From the NCBI RefSeq assembly GCF_018326285.1, contig NZ_AP023362.1:3286001-3350000 (forward strand): a DNA stretch of 64,000 bases, given 5' to 3'. This document shows positions 50,430-60,539 of the stretch, piece by piece. The stretch's first letter is position 1; every line of letters begins with the position of its first letter. This stretch comes from Mycolicibacterium sp. TY81 (lineage in GTDB: Bacteria > Actinomycetota > Actinomycetes > Mycobacteriales > Mycobacteriaceae). The position numbers and the translations under genes were made by a program. A model generated the notes under the pieces. It ran no database searches, was not told the DNA's origin, and saw only the letters and a program-made list of their open reading frames with translations.

Positions 50430-51775
50430 CCGAGCATGGCGCCGCGGCCGCCATCGAAATCCTCCCGGTGCCCGGGCTTCCCGAGTTCCGCCCCGGCGAC
50501 GACGTGGCCGCCGCCATCGCCGCCGCCGCCCCCTGGCTGCGCGACGACGACGTGCTGGTGGTCACCAGCAAGGTGCTCTCCAAATCCGAGGGCCGCATCG
50601 TCGCCGCGCCGACCGACCCCGACGAGCGGGACGCCCTGCGGCGCAGGCTCATCGACGAGGAGGCCGTGCGGGTGCTGGCCCGCAAAGGCCGCACCCTGAT
50701 CACCGAGAACGCCAACGGGCTGGTCCAGGCCGCCGCCGGCGTCGACGGATCCAACGTCAGCACAACCGAATTGGCCCTCCTGCCGGTCGACCCGGACGGC
50801 AGCGCGGCGCGGCTGCGCGCCGGCCTGGCCGAGCGGCTCGGCGTGACCGTCGCCGTCGTCATCACCGACACCATGGGCCGGGCCTGGCGCAACGGCCAGA
50901 TCGACGCCGCCATCGGCGCGGCCGGACTGGCGGTGTTGCACGGTTATTCCGGTGTCCAGGACACGCACGGCAACGAGCTGCTGGTGACGGAGGTCGCCAT
51001 CGCCGACGAGATCGCGGCCGCCGCCGACCTCGTCAAGGGCAAGCTGACCGGCATTCCCGTCGCCGTGGTGCGGGGCCTGTCGCCGCGCGACGACGGCTCG
51101 AACGGCCGGACCCTGGTGCGCGCCGGTCAGGAGGATCTGTTCTGGCTGGGCACCGAGGAAGCACTGGCCCTGGGCCGCAGGCAGGCTCAGTTGATGCGCC
51201 GCTCGGTGCGCACGTTCAGTTCCGAGCCCGTGGCGCCGGAGCTCATCGAGGAGTCCGTCGCCGAGGCGCTCACCGCGCCCGCGCCGCACCACACCCGCCC
51301 GGTGCGGTTCGTCTGGGTACAGGACCACGACACGCGAATCCGGTTGCTGGACCGCATGAAAGAGAAGTGGCGCACCGACCTGACCGGTGACGGGCGCCCG
51401 GCCGACTCTGTCGACCGGCGCGTGGGCCGCGGCCAGATTCTCTACGACGCACCGGAACTCGTCATCCCGTTCCTGGTTCCCGATGGCGCACACAGCTATC
51501 CGGACGCGGCTCGGACCGAGGCCGAGCACACCATGTTCACCGTCGCGGTGGGCGCGGCCGTACAGGGGCTCCTGGTGGCCCTGGCGGCCCGGGATGTCGG
51601 CAGCTGCTGGATCGGCTCGACGATCTTCGCCGGCGACATCGTGCGTGCCGAACTCGAGCTGCCGGGCGACTGGGAACCATTGGGCGCCATCGCGATCGGC
51701 CACTTCCCGGAGAGCGACGAGCCCCGCCGGCCGCGGCCGCCCGTGCCGACGGACGAACTGCTGATCCGCCGATGA
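50426..51775 (+). CDS. fbiB: Bifunctional F420:gamma-glutamyl ligase FbiB
   Basis: 449 residues. The N-terminal CofE domain (about 1-245) has [32 protein letters not shown] and [16 protein letters not shown]. The C-terminal nitroreductase-like domain (about 250-449) has the FMN tract [12 protein letters not shown] and [20 protein letters not shown]. It adds the poly-glutamate tail to F420. The two-domain form is the actinobacterial type. It overlaps genes on both sides. Confidence 0.96.
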   Translation: MTEHGAAAAIEILPVPGLPEFRPGDDVAAAIAAAAPWLRDDDVLVVTSKVLSKSEGRIVAAPTDPDERDALRRRLIDEEAVRVLARKGRTLITENANGLVQAAAGVDGSNVSTTELALLPVDPDGSAARLRAGLAERLGVTVAVVITDTMGRAWRNGQIDAAIGAAGLAVLHGYSGVQDTHGNELLVTEVAIADEIAAAADLVKGKLTGIPVAVVRGLSPRDDGSNGRTLVRAGQEDLFWLGTEEALALGRRQAQLMRRSVRTFSSEPVAPELIEESVAEALTAPAPHHTRPVRFVWVQDHDTRIRLLDRMKEKWRTDLTGDGRPADSVDRRVGRGQILYDAPELVIPFLVPDGAHSYPDAARTEAEHTMFTVAVGAAVQGLLVALAARDVGSCWIGSTIFAGDIVRAELELPGDWEPLGAIAIGHFPESDEPRRPRPPVPTDELLIRR

Positions 51776-52317
51776 GCGAGTCGTTGCACGCCTCGGTCGT
51801 CGCCGCGTTGCGCGACTGGGCGGCCCCCGACGCCGATCAGGACACCCTGCGGCACGCCGTCGCGGCCTTCGTCGACGCCCGGCCCGACGCCTGCCGGCGC
51901 GCCTGCGTACCCGGGCACATCACCGCGTCGGCGCTGGTGCTCGACCACAGCCGCACCAAGGCCCTGCTCACGCTGCACCCGCGGTTGGGCCGCTGGGTTC
52001 AGCTCGGCGGTCACTGCGAGGACGTCGACACCGACATCCGCGCGGCGGCACTGCGCGAGGCCACCGAGGAATCCGGCATCACCGGGCTGGAGATCGCCGA
52101 GATGCCCGCCGCGCTGCACGTGCACGCGCTGACGTGCTCATTGGGCGTCCCGACGCGGCATCTCGACGTGCAATACCTCGCCGTCGCGCCGGCGGACGCC
52201 GAAATTCACCGCAGCGACGAATCGCTGGATCTGCAGTGGTGGCCCCTGGACGCGCTACCGGGCCCGGACCCGGGACTGGAGCGGCTCGCGCGGGCCGCTC
52301 AGACGTCCGTCGAGTAA
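51772..52317 (+). CDS. Nudix hydrolase co-transcribed with fbiA-fbiB
   Basis: 181 residues. The Nudix helix is [24 protein letters not shown]; the REATEESG core is intact, while the preceding acidic turn is DVD instead of the common PGE. The ATG overlaps the fbiB stop (ATGA), so it belongs to the F420 operon. The 3' end overlaps the convergent manB by 19 bp. The substrate is unknown. Confidence 0.85.
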   Translation: MSESLHASVVAALRDWAAPDADQDTLRHAVAAFVDARPDACRRACVPGHITASALVLDHSRTKALLTLHPRLGRWVQLGGHCEDVDTDIRAAALREATEESGITGLEIAEMPAALHVHALTCSLGVPTRHLDVQYLAVAPADAEIHRSDESLDLQWWPLDALPGPDPGLERLARAAQTSVE

Positions 52318-53387
52318 CGAATACCGCCGTCCGGGATGGTGACACCGGGCCACACCCGCGCGCCGCGCAGCAGCTCGCACCGGGCCCCGATGTTGGCGCC
52401 GTCACCGATCACGCCGTCACGGATCAGGGCCCGCGGACCGATCCGGGCGCCGAAACCGACGATCGACCGCTCGATCACCGACCCGGCCTCGATCTTGACG
52501 CCGTCGAAGATCACCGCGCCGTCCAGCCGGGCGCCGGCACCGATCTCGGCGCCGCGGCCCACCACGGTCCCGCCGATCAGCAGCGCACCGGGCGCCACCG
52601 CGGCACCCTCGTGCACCAGGCTCTCGCCGCGATGCCCGTCGAGTACCGGCGACGGTGCGATACCGCGCACCAGATCCGCTGAGCCACGGACGAAGTCGTC
52701 GGGCGTGCCCATGTCCCGCCAGTAGCTGGCATCGACGTAGCCGCACACCTTGAAACCGTCGGACAGCAGCTTCGGGAACACCTCACGTTCGACCGATACC
52801 TCACGGCCCGTGGGGATCTCGTCGATCACCGCGCGCTGGAACAGGTAGCAACCGGCGTTGATCTGGTCGGTCGGCGGATCCTGCGTCTTCTCCAGGAAGG
52901 CCGTCACCACACCGTCGGAATCGGTTGGCACACAACCGAACGCGCGGGGGTCGCTCACCCGCACGAGGTGCAGCGTGACATCGGCCTGCCGCTCGCGGTG
53001 GCTGGCGACCATGGCGCCGAGATCCAGCCCGGACAGCACGTCACCGTTGAACACCATGGCGGTCGGGTGGCGCAGCTTGGGCGCCACGTTGGCGATACCG
53101 CCACCGGTGCCCCGGGCTTCCTCTTCGACCACGTACTCGATCTCCAGACCCAGCTTGGAGCCGTCGCCGAATTCCGCCTCGAAGACCTCGGCCTTGTACG
53201 AGGTGCCCAGCACCACATGGCGGATGCCCGCGGCGGCGATCCGGGCGAGCAGGTGGGACAGGAACGGCACGCCGGCCGTCGGCAGCATCGGTTTGGGCGC
53301 CGAGAGGGTCAGCGGGCGCAGCCGGGTGCCCTGCCCACCCACCAGGATGACCGCGTCGACGTCAACCGGATTCACCGCGTCACTCAA
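52299..53387 (-). CDS. manB: Mannose-1-phosphate guanylyltransferase-type nucleotidyltransferase (Rv3264c-like)
   Basis: 362 residues from TTG 53387. The nucleotide loop is VILVGGQGTRLRPLTLSAPKPMLP, with FNGDVLSG (metal Asp) and EKTQDPPTDQINAGCY. The C-terminal third is a left-handed beta-helix of hexapeptide repeats (IGGTVVGRGAEIGAGARLDG). It makes GDP-mannose for lipomannan and PIMs. TTG has an AAAGGA ribosome site 6 nt away; a GTG four codons on is the alternative. WbbL lies 38 bp upstream. Confidence 0.93.
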   Translation of the reverse strand: MSDAVNPVDVDAVILVGGQGTRLRPLTLSAPKPMLPTAGVPFLSHLLARIAAAGIRHVVLGTSYKAEVFEAEFGDGSKLGLEIEYVVEEEARGTGGGIANVAPKLRHPTAMVFNGDVLSGLDLGAMVASHRERQADVTLHLVRVSDPRAFGCVPTDSDGVVTAFLEKTQDPPTDQINAGCYLFQRAVIDEIPTGREVSVEREVFPKLLSDGFKVCGYVDASYWRDMGTPDDFVRGSADLVRGIAPSPVLDGHRGESLVHEGAAVAPGALLIGGTVVGRGAEIGAGARLDGAVIFDGVKIEAGSVIERSIVGFGARIGPRALIRDGVIGDGANIGARCELLRGARVWPGVTIPDGGIRYSTDV

Positions 53388-53425
53388 CTCGCGTCCTTTC
53401 AAGCCTCGAGGTCATCGCCGGTAGC

Positions 53426-54343
53426 CTAGTTCGCCCGACGGCGCTTACGCCTGGAATTGCCCACCACCGCGCGTTCGCGCGCGTTCAGCGCCGACTTGAT
53501 GGTCCACCGCAGCGGGGCCTGCCACCAGTGCGGATGCCGGTCGGCAAGGAATGTATAGGTACTGCGGTGGTGCGCGGCCAGATTGCGGGCCGGGTCCCGT
53601 CCTGTGGAATGTCCCTTGTCGTGCAGGATTTCGGCGGCCGGCACGTACACGTTCTGCCAGCCGCCCTGCGCCAGCCGGTCCCCGAGGTCGACGTCCTCCA
53701 TGTACATGAAGTAGTTCTCGTCGAATCCGCCGATCTGCCGGAACGCCTTGGTGCGCAACAACAGACACGAGCCCGACAACCAGCCGACGGCGCGTTCGCT
53801 TGGCTCCAACCGGTCCTGGCGGTAGGCCGCCGTCCACGGGTTGGATTTCCAGAACGGGCCCACCACGGCGTGCATGCCGCCGCGGATCAGGCTCGGCTGA
53901 TGCCGCGCCGACGGATAGACCGAGCCGTCGGGGTCGCGGATCAGCGGACCCACCGCACCGGCCGCGGGCCACCGCGCCGCCCCGGCGAACAACTCGTCGA
54001 TGCTGTGCGGTCCCCACTGCACATCCGGGTTGACCACGACGAAGAACTCCTGGTCGACGACGCTGTCGGGCGTGTCGAGGTAGGCCGCGACGGCGCGGTT
54101 CACCGCGGTGCCGTAGCCGAGGTTGCCGCCCGTGCGGAACAACTCGACGTCGGCGTAGCGCTCCAGGGCCGACTCGGGCGCACCGTCGGTCGAGCCGTTG
54201 TCGGCCATCACCACCAGCAGGCGGCGTTCCGTCGCGTGGGCCAGCGTCTTCAGGAAACGGTCCAGATGCGCGCCGGGTGAATACGTCACCGTCACCACGA
54301 GCAGCGGGCGATCCGATTGCGGTACGGATGGCTGCTCGATCAC
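53426..54343 (-). CDS. wbbL: Rhamnosyltransferase WbbL (arabinogalactan linker)
   Basis: 305 residues, GT2 fold. VTYSPGAHLDRFL opens, ADNGSTDGAPE and NPDVQWGPHSID are donor and metal tracts, and GWLSGSCLLLRTKAF with DENYFMYMEDVDLG form the acceptor site. It adds rhamnose to GlcNAc-diphosphoryl-polyprenol, starting galactan. The rmlD gene usually beside it is not here. A TAACCT box lies 7 nt before GTG 54343. Confidence 0.95.
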   Translation of the reverse strand: MIEQPSVPQSDRPLLVVTVTYSPGAHLDRFLKTLAHATERRLLVVMADNGSTDGAPESALERYADVELFRTGGNLGYGTAVNRAVAAYLDTPDSVVDQEFFVVVNPDVQWGPHSIDELFAGAARWPAAGAVGPLIRDPDGSVYPSARHQPSLIRGGMHAVVGPFWKSNPWTAAYRQDRLEPSERAVGWLSGSCLLLRTKAFRQIGGFDENYFMYMEDVDLGDRLAQGGWQNVYVPAAEILHDKGHSTGRDPARNLAAHHRSTYTFLADRHPHWWQAPLRWTIKSALNARERAVVGNSRRKRRRAN

Positions 54344-54350
54344 GGCCTAG

Positions 54351-54356
54351 AGGTTA
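54351..54356 (-). promoter_or_regulatory. Candidate leaderless -10 box for wbbL
   Basis: TAACCT on the minus strand ends 7 nt before GTG 54343. Confidence 0.45.
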
Positions 54357-54433
54357 GCGGGCCGACGGCCGTACCCGCACCAGGGTGTGACCCGCCGAAC
54401 CCCGGGCTACCGGCCACGGCAAGCGCTCACCAG

Positions 54434-54439
54434 TAGCCT
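54434..54439 (+). promoter_or_regulatory. Candidate leaderless -10 box for lcp1
   Basis: TAGCCT ends 6 nt before GTG 54446. Together with the wbbL box it organises a 102-bp divergent promoter region. Confidence 0.45.
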
Positions 54440-54445
54440 GTCCTG

Positions 54446-55915
54446 GTGCCAGGTCGACTGTTCCGCATCCTCGCCGTCATGACGACGGTGCTCGTGATGG
54501 TGGGCACCGGCGTGGCCTGGAGCAGCCTGCGTTCGCTGGAATCCGGCATCAACCGCATCAGCACCGCGGCCCTCGGCGGCGGGGGCGACGACGGTGCCGT
54601 CGACATCCTCCTGGTGGGTATGGACAGCCGTACCGACGCGCACGGAAACCCCTTGTCAGAGGACGAACTCGCGACGCTGCGCGCCGGCGACGACGTGTCC
54701 ACCAACACCGACACCATCATCCTGGTGCGCATCCCCAACAACGGGCGCTCGGCCACCGCCATCTCGATCCCGCGCGACTCCTATGTGCAGGCGCCGGGGC
54801 TGGGCAAGACCAAGATCAACGGTGTCTTCGGTCAGGTGAAGCTCGAGAAGATGAAGGAACTCGTCGAGGAGCAGGGTGAGGACGCCGCGACCGCCGAGCC
54901 GAAAGCCGTCGAGGCCGGCCGCGAGGCGCTAATCAAAACCGTGGCAAAGCTCACAGGCGTCACCGTCGACCACTACGCCGAGGTCGGGTTGCTGGGCTTC
55001 GCCTTGATCACCGATGCCCTCGGCGGCGTCAACGTGTGTCTGAAGAACGCCGTCGACGAACCGTTGTCGGGCGCCAACTTCCCGGCGGGCTGGCAGAAAC
55101 TCAACGGCCCGCAGGCCCTGAGCTTCGTGCGGCAGCGGCACGATCTGCCCCGCGGCGACCTGGACCGGGTGACGCGCCAGCAGGTCTTCATGGCGTCGCT
55201 GGCGCACGACATCATCTCCGGGCAGACGCTGTCCAGCCCCAGCACCCTGAGCCGGCTCCGCAGCGCCGTGCAGCGGTCGGTTGTCCTGTCCGACGGTTGG
55301 GACATCATGGATTTCGTCCAGCAGATGCAGAAGCTGGCGGGCGGCAACGTCGCGTTCGCCACCATCCCGGTGCTCGCCGAGGACGGCTGGAGCGACGACG
55401 GCACCCAGAGCGTCGTGCGCGTCGACCCCGCACAGGTGCAGCAGTGGGTGGCCGGTCTGCTGCAGGACCAGGCCGAGGGCAAGACCGAGAAGCTCGCGTA
55501 CACCCCCGGCAACACCACCGTCGACGTCGTCAACGACAGTGACATCAACGGACTGGCCGCGGCGGTGTCGGAGGTCCTCACCGAAAAGGGCTTCGTCGCA
55601 GGCAAAGTCGGCAACAACGAGGCCGACCATGTGACGTCGAGCCAGATCCAGGCCGCGAAGTCGGACGACCTCGGCGCGCACGCCATCGCCGAGCAGCTGG
55701 GCAATCTGCCGGTGGTCGAGAACGCCTCGGTGCCCAGCGGCGCGGTCCGGGTGGTGCTCGCGCACGACTACGCGGGCCCCGGCTCCGGTTTGGACGGCGG
55801 CAGCCACACCGTGACGCAATCCGCTTCCGACACCGGCGATTCCGGCTCCAGCACGCCGGTCCCGCCGTCGCCGATCATCACCGCGGGCGCAGCCGACCCC
55901 AAGTGCGTGGACTGA
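54446..55915 (+). CDS. lcp1: LytR-CpsA-Psr family ligase (Lcp1-like)
   Basis: 489 residues. One N-terminal membrane anchor (about 6-28) precedes the LCP domain (about 50-230). Conserved marks are DILLVGMDSRT, TDTIILVRI, SIPRDSYV, KINGVFG and SFVRQRHDLPRGDLDR. The C-terminal LytR_C domain (about 345-445) follows. It transfers arabinogalactan to peptidoglycan outside the membrane. It faces wbbL, which starts the same polymer. Confidence 0.92.
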   Translation: MPGRLFRILAVMTTVLVMVGTGVAWSSLRSLESGINRISTAALGGGGDDGAVDILLVGMDSRTDAHGNPLSEDELATLRAGDDVSTNTDTIILVRIPNNGRSATAISIPRDSYVQAPGLGKTKINGVFGQVKLEKMKELVEEQGEDAATAEPKAVEAGREALIKTVAKLTGVTVDHYAEVGLLGFALITDALGGVNVCLKNAVDEPLSGANFPAGWQKLNGPQALSFVRQRHDLPRGDLDRVTRQQVFMASLAHDIISGQTLSSPSTLSRLRSAVQRSVVLSDGWDIMDFVQQMQKLAGGNVAFATIPVLAEDGWSDDGTQSVVRVDPAQVQQWVAGLLQDQAEGKTEKLAYTPGNTTVDVVNDSDINGLAAAVSEVLTEKGFVAGKVGNNEADHVTSSQIQAAKSDDLGAHAIAEQLGNLPVVENASVPSGAVRVVLAHDYAGPGSGLDGGSHTVTQSASDTGDSGSSTPVPPSPIITAGAADPKCVD

Positions 55916-55917
55916 CG

Positions 55918-56634
55918 ATGACCAACCTGGCCGGCGCGATCCTCGACCCGCTGCTGCGCGACGACCCGGCCGGGCCGCGCATCACCTACTACGACGACGC
56001 CACCGGCGAGCGCATCGAGCTGTCGGCGGTGACGCTGGGCAACTGGGCCGCCAAGACCGCCAACCTGCTGCGGGACGAGCTCGGCGCCGGTCCGGGCAGC
56101 CGGGTCGCGGTGCTGCTGCCCGCGCACTGGCAGACGGCGGGCGTGTTGTTCGGTATCTGGTACATCGGCGCGGAAGTAGTTGTCGGAGAACCACTTCCGA
56201 CGCAGTGCGATATCGCGCTGTGCACGGCCGACCGCATCGACGCGGCCGACGAGACCGGTGCCGGCGAAGTCGTCGTGCTGTCGCTCGATCCGTTCGGCAA
56301 GCCGGTCCCCGACCTGCCGATCGGCGTCGCCGACTACGCGACATCCGTGCGGGTGCACGGCGATCAGATCGTGCCCGAACGGAACCCGGGGCCGGCCCTG
56401 GCCGGCCGCTCGGTCGACGATGTCCTCGCCGCGGCCCGCCACGGTGCGGCGGCAAAGGGATTCACCACCGGCACCCGGCTGCTGTCGACGGCCGCGTGGG
56501 ACAGCCCCGACGAACTCGTCGCCAATCTGCTGGCGGTGTTCGCCGGCGGCGCCTCCCTGGTGCAGGTGGCCAACCCCGACGCGGGCGCGCTGGAGCGGCG
56601 CCGCGCGACGGAGAAGGTCACTGCCGACCTGTAG
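55918..56634 (+). CDS. TIGR03089 family protein (Rv3268-like, N-terminal AMP-binding-enzyme fragment)
   Basis: 238 residues that resemble the N-terminal third of acyl-adenylate synthetases (LRDDPAGPRITYYDDATGERIELS, GSRVAVLLPAHWQTAGVLFGIWYIGA) but lack the P-loop and the adenylating core. This short stand-alone form is conserved in actinobacteria; the activity is unknown. It starts 2 bp after lcp1 and is probably co-transcribed. Confidence 0.8.
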   Translation: MTNLAGAILDPLLRDDPAGPRITYYDDATGERIELSAVTLGNWAAKTANLLRDELGAGPGSRVAVLLPAHWQTAGVLFGIWYIGAEVVVGEPLPTQCDIALCTADRIDAADETGAGEVVVLSLDPFGKPVPDLPIGVADYATSVRVHGDQIVPERNPGPALAGRSVDDVLAAARHGAAAKGFTTGTRLLSTAAWDSPDELVANLLAVFAGGASLVQVANPDAGALERRRATEKVTADL

Positions 56635-56643
56635 CGCCTGACG

Positions 56644-57804
56644 TCAGCGCAGCAGGGCGCGGGACATCACGACCCGCTGAATCTGGTTGGTGCCCTCGTA
56701 GATCTGGGTGATCTTGGCATCGCGCATCATGCGCTCCACCGGGAAGTCGACGGTGTAACCGGCGCCGCCGAACAGCTGCACGGCGTTGGTGGTCACCTCC
56801 ATCGCCACATCCGAGGCGAAACACTTCGACGCCGCCGAGATGAAGCCCAGGTTGCCCTCACCGCGCTCGGCGCGGGCCGCGGCGTTGTAGACCATCAAAC
56901 GGGCCGCCTCGGTCTTCATCGCCATGTCCGCGATCATGAACTCGACACCCTGGAACTGGCTGATCGCCTTGCCGAACTGCTTGCGGTCCTTGGTGTAGGC
57001 GATCGCGGCGTCCAGCGCACCCTGCGCCACACCGACGGCCTGCGCGCCGATGGTCGGACGGGTGTGGTCGAGCGTCGCCAGCGCGGTCTTGAAGCCGGTG
57101 CCCGGCTCGCCGATGATGCGGTCACCGGGGATGCGGCAGTTCTCGAAGTACAGCTCGGTGGTCGGCGAACCCTTGATGCCGAGCTTGCGCTCCTTCGGGC
57201 CGATGGAGAAACCCTCGTCGTCGATGTGCACCATGAACGCCGAGATGCCGTTGGCGCCCTTGTCGGGATCGGTCACGGCCATCACGGTGTACCAGCTCGA
57301 CTTGCCGCCGTTGGTGATCCAGGCCTTGGCGCCGTTGAGGATCCAGTCGTCACCGTCGGCCTTGGCGCGTGTGCGCATCGCTGCGGCGTCACTGCCGGCC
57401 TCGCGCTCGGACAGCGCGTACGACGCCAGCTTGCCGTCGACCAGGTCCGGCAGCACCTTGCGCTTGAGCTCGTCGGAGCCGTTCAGGATCAGGCCCATGG
57501 TGCCGAGCTTGTTGACCGCGGGGATCAGCGACGCCGACACGTCGACCCGGGCCACCTCTTCGATGACGATGCACGCGGCCACCGAGTCCGCACCCTGACC
57601 GCCGAACTCCTCGGGCACATGCACGGCGTTGAAACCGGAGGCCGTCAGCGCGTCACTGGCCTCCTGCGGGAACCGGGCCTGCTCGTCGACCTCGGCGGCA
57701 AACGGCGCGATCTCCTTCTCGGCCAGGGCCCGGATGGCGGCACGCAGCTCCTGATGCTCTTCCGGCAGCTGAAACAGATCGAATGACGGGTTACCGATAG
57801 ACAT
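56644..57804 (-). CDS. fadE25: Acyl-CoA dehydrogenase FadE25
   Basis: 386 residues. FAD and substrate tracts YALSEREAGSDAAAMRTRA and WITNGGKSSWYTVMAV, the flavin-binding QFGKAISQFQGVEF, and the end YEGTNQIQRVVMSRALL with the catalytic Glu-containing loop. It performs the first step of beta-oxidation; chain length is unclear. Strong conservation in mycobacteria suggests a core function. Confidence 0.95.
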   Translation of the reverse strand: MSIGNPSFDLFQLPEEHQELRAAIRALAEKEIAPFAAEVDEQARFPQEASDALTASGFNAVHVPEEFGGQGADSVAACIVIEEVARVDVSASLIPAVNKLGTMGLILNGSDELKRKVLPDLVDGKLASYALSEREAGSDAAAMRTRAKADGDDWILNGAKAWITNGGKSSWYTVMAVTDPDKGANGISAFMVHIDDEGFSIGPKERKLGIKGSPTTELYFENCRIPGDRIIGEPGTGFKTALATLDHTRPTIGAQAVGVAQGALDAAIAYTKDRKQFGKAISQFQGVEFMIADMAMKTEAARLMVYNAAARAERGEGNLGFISAASKCFASDVAMEVTTNAVQLFGGAGYTVDFPVERMMRDAKITQIYEGTNQIQRVVMSRALLR

Positions 57805-57860
57805 TGATGGCTCCTTGCCTGCCCATGTGGCGAGATGCGGGGTGCTACTCGCCGGTAACT

Positions 57861-58685
57861 TTACCGCCCCTGACCCGACACCTTCTGCAGCCCACGGACC
57901 AACTCGCGGTAAGTGCGGTGATAGACGGTGCGCAACGTCTCGCTGCGGCGCAGCACGTCGACGGCCGTCACGGGGCCGAGCAGCAGCACGGGATGCCCGG
58001 CGAAAACCGAGGTGGTGTGCTGGATCCGGGCCGAGCGGTGCGCCGCCGACTCGAGTTCGGCCTGGTAGTAATCGCAGAACTCCGGCTGGGTGAAGAACAC
58101 CTTGTTGAAGCCGATCGCGAATGGGGCGAGGCCGGCGCCGTCATCGAGGTATTTGAGCGTGCCCACCGCGACGCCGGGCCAGAACTCGTTGAAGACGTCG
58201 TCGGCGATGACGATGCCGCCATCGGCCAGGGTGGCCTCGGCCAGCTGCATGTCGCTGTAGACGATCTCCTCGGTGTGGCCGCCGTCGACGCTGAAGAACC
58301 GGACGGGCCCGCCGGCCTCCTCCAGCAGCACCTCGGGGGTCAGCTTCGTGGAGTCACCCTGGTGGATCACCACGCTGTCCATGGACGACCAGACGTCGAC
58401 GTTGCTGGTGAACTTCGCCAGATCACCGGCCCCGGAACCATCGATGTTGAGGTCCTGGTCGCCGAAAATGTCGATGGCAACGGACTTTTCGTCGTCCCGC
58501 TGCAGCAGGTTCAGGCCGATGAACAGCTTGCCGTGGTGCACACCGATCTCGGCGACCGCACCGCCGACGGACCTGGCCCGCTGGGCCTCGTCCAGCGCAC
58601 CGGCGACCAGGAGCACCTCCGGCTCCATGAATCCCGTGACGAGTTTGTGGCCGACGCTGCGGTACCGCGCGAATGAGGATTTCAT
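57861..58685 (-). CDS. Class I SAM-dependent methyltransferase-fold protein
   Basis: 274 residues. EIGVHHGKLFIGLNLL corresponds to motif I, AIDIFGDQDLN to motif II and VRFFSVDGGHTEEIVYSDMQLAEATLADGG to the region seen in Methyltransf_24 / cephalosporin-hydroxylase-like proteins; NEFWPGVAVG and a C-terminal helical part follow. The substrate is unknown. It lies between fadE25 and purE on the same strand. Confidence 0.72.
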   Translation of the reverse strand: MKSSFARYRSVGHKLVTGFMEPEVLLVAGALDEAQRARSVGGAVAEIGVHHGKLFIGLNLLQRDDEKSVAIDIFGDQDLNIDGSGAGDLAKFTSNVDVWSSMDSVVIHQGDSTKLTPEVLLEEAGGPVRFFSVDGGHTEEIVYSDMQLAEATLADGGIVIADDVFNEFWPGVAVGTLKYLDDGAGLAPFAIGFNKVFFTQPEFCDYYQAELESAAHRSARIQHTTSVFAGHPVLLLGPVTAVDVLRRSETLRTVYHRTYRELVRGLQKVSGQGR

Positions 58686-58696
58686 CGATCGTGAGC

Positions 58697-59212
58697 TTAC
58701 TTGCCCAGCAACCGATTCCGCAGCGCCTCATCCTTGTCGAGCACCATCTGCTCCAGGTCCTCCTGGAAACGCTGCATCCGCGCCCGCAAAGCGGCATCGG
58801 CCGACCCCAGGATGCGTACCGCCAGCAGGCCCGCGTTGCGCGCCCCACCGATCGACACCGTGGCCACCGGCACGCCCGCGGGCATCTGCACGATCGACAG
58901 CAACGAGTCCATGCCGTCGAGGCGGGCCAGCGGCACGGGCACACCGATCACGGGCAGCGGAGTGGCCGACGCCACCATGCCGGGCAGGTGCGCGGCGCCA
59001 CCGGCGCCGGCGATGATCACCTCGACGCCGCGGTCCGCGGCGGACTTGGCGTAGTCGAGCATGCGCTGCGGCGTGCGGTGCGCCGACACCACGCCGACCT
59101 CGAACGGCACCTCGAACTCGGCGAGCGCGGTGGCCGCGTCCTCCATCACCGACCAGTCGCTGTCACTGCCCATGATCAGGCCGACCCGGGGGCCTCCCAC
59201 GCGTTCACTCAT
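58697..59212 (-). CDS. purE: N5-carboxyaminoimidazole ribonucleotide mutase
   Basis: 171 residues from ATG 59212, which has GGAG 5 nt upstream; GTG 59218 is possible. [23 protein letters not shown] and [15 protein letters not shown] hold the active site (conserved His in SAHRT). It moves the carboxyl group of N5-CAIR in purine synthesis. It overlaps purK by 8 bp. Confidence 0.96.
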   Translation of the reverse strand: MSERVGGPRVGLIMGSDSDWSVMEDAATALAEFEVPFEVGVVSAHRTPQRMLDYAKSAADRGVEVIIAGAGGAAHLPGMVASATPLPVIGVPVPLARLDGMDSLLSIVQMPAGVPVATVSIGGARNAGLLAVRILGSADAALRARMQRFQEDLEQMVLDKDEALRNRLLGK

Positions 59213-60422
59213 GTCCACTCCATCCGTCGGTCCACTCAGCGTGCGACAACCAATGCGCGGCCCGGACGGCGCGCTCGCGCACGTCGGCCACGTAGTCCTC
59301 GTCGTCGAGCGAGCCGCCCGGCGCGCCGACGATGTTGACGTGACCGATCTTGCGGCCAGGCCGCTCCCCCTTGCCGTACAGGTGTACCCGGGCCTCGGGC
59401 AGCCGGCCGAACAGGTGGTGCAGGCGCTCGTCCATCGTCATCGCCGGCTGCGTCGGCGCGCCCAGCACGTTCGCCATCACCGTCACCGGCGCCAGCGGTG
59501 CCGTCGACCCCAGCGGGTAGTCCAGGACCGCGCGTAGGTGCTGCTCGAACTGGCTCGTCGTCGCGCCGTCCATGCTCCAGTGCCCGGAGTTGTGCGGACG
59601 CATGGCCAACTCGTTGACCACCAGCGCGCCGTCGACCGTCTCGAAGAGCTCGACCGCCAGCACGCCGACCACACCGAGCTCATCGGCGATCCGCAGCGCG
59701 AGCTGTTCGGCCGCCGTCGCCACCGCGGCGTCCAGCTGCGGCGCCGGCGCGATCACCTCGACGCAGATGCCGTCCTCCTGCACGGTGTGCACGACGGGCC
59801 ACGCCGCGCCCTGCCCGAACGGCGAGCGGGCGACCAGCGCGGCCAGCTCGCGGCGCATGGCGACCTTCTCCTCCACCAGCACCGCCACGCCGGCGGCCAG
59901 GTAGCCCTCGGCGGCAGCGCGGGCCTGCGCGACGTCGTCGGTCAGCGTGACGCCCTTGCCGTCGTAACCACCGCGGCTGGCCTTCACCACCAGCGCACCA
60001 CCGGTCTCAGCGGCGAGCTCGTCGATGGCATCCAGCTCGGCGGTCGACGCCACCTCGCGGTAGCGCGGCACCGGCGCGCCGAGTTCGGCCAGCCGGCGGC
60101 GCATGACCAACTTGTCCTGCGCGTGCACCAGCGCCGCCGGCGGCGGGGCCACGTTGACGCCGTCCGCGACGAGCGTCTGGAGCAGCTCGGTCGGCACGTG
60201 CTCGTGATCGAACGTCAGGGCCGACGCACCGGCCGCCACCTGGCGCAACGCCTCGAGGTCGGTGTGCGAGCCCAGCACCACCGCCGGGCTCACCTGGGCG
60301 GCGGGCTCGTCGGCGGAAACCGCCAGGACCCGCAGGGTCTGACCGAGTGCGATGGCGGCCTGGTGGGTCATGCGGGCCAGCTGGCCGCCACCGATCATTG
60401 CCACGACGGGGGGTTGCGTCAC
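59205..60422 (-). CDS. purK: N5-carboxyaminoimidazole ribonucleotide synthase
   Basis: 405 residues, ATP-grasp fold. [15 protein letters not shown] binds [16 protein letters not shown] the nucleotide, and [18 protein letters not shown] holds metal ligands; the C-terminal lid domain is present. It forms N5-CAIR from AIR, ATP and bicarbonate. GTG 60422 begins [17 protein letters not shown] sequence. Confidence 0.96.
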   Translation of the reverse strand: MTQPPVVAMIGGGQLARMTHQAAIALGQTLRVLAVSADEPAAQVSPAVVLGSHTDLEALRQVAAGASALTFDHEHVPTELLQTLVADGVNVAPPPAALVHAQDKLVMRRRLAELGAPVPRYREVASTAELDAIDELAAETGGALVVKASRGGYDGKGVTLTDDVAQARAAAEGYLAAGVAVLVEEKVAMRRELAALVARSPFGQGAAWPVVHTVQEDGICVEVIAPAPQLDAAVATAAEQLALRIADELGVVGVLAVELFETVDGALVVNELAMRPHNSGHWSMDGATTSQFEQHLRAVLDYPLGSTAPLAPVTVMANVLGAPTQPAMTMDERLHHLFGRLPEARVHLYGKGERPGRKIGHVNIVGAPGGSLDDEDYVADVRERAVRAAHWLSHAEWTDGWSGHE

Positions 60423-60525
60423 GGCGCCTAGTTTGTCACGCGCCGAGGGCGTCCCCCGAATCTGCCTATGCCGCCTAGCTACCGCCCGCTACCTGCACGG
60501 GTACGTGAAATGCAGGTACTTTCCG

Positions 60526-60531
60526 TAAACT
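60526..60531 (+). promoter_or_regulatory. Candidate leaderless -10 box for the GtrA-family gene
   Basis: TAAACT ends 8 nt before ATG 60540 and supports that start over the upstream ATG at 60468. Confidence 0.5.
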
Positions 60532-60539
60532 GGCCGCTT

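Noticed and set aside
60468..60539. Upstream ATG for the GtrA-family protein
   Set aside because: It adds residues outside the family alignment, and TAAACT 8 nt before ATG 60540 fits a leaderless start.
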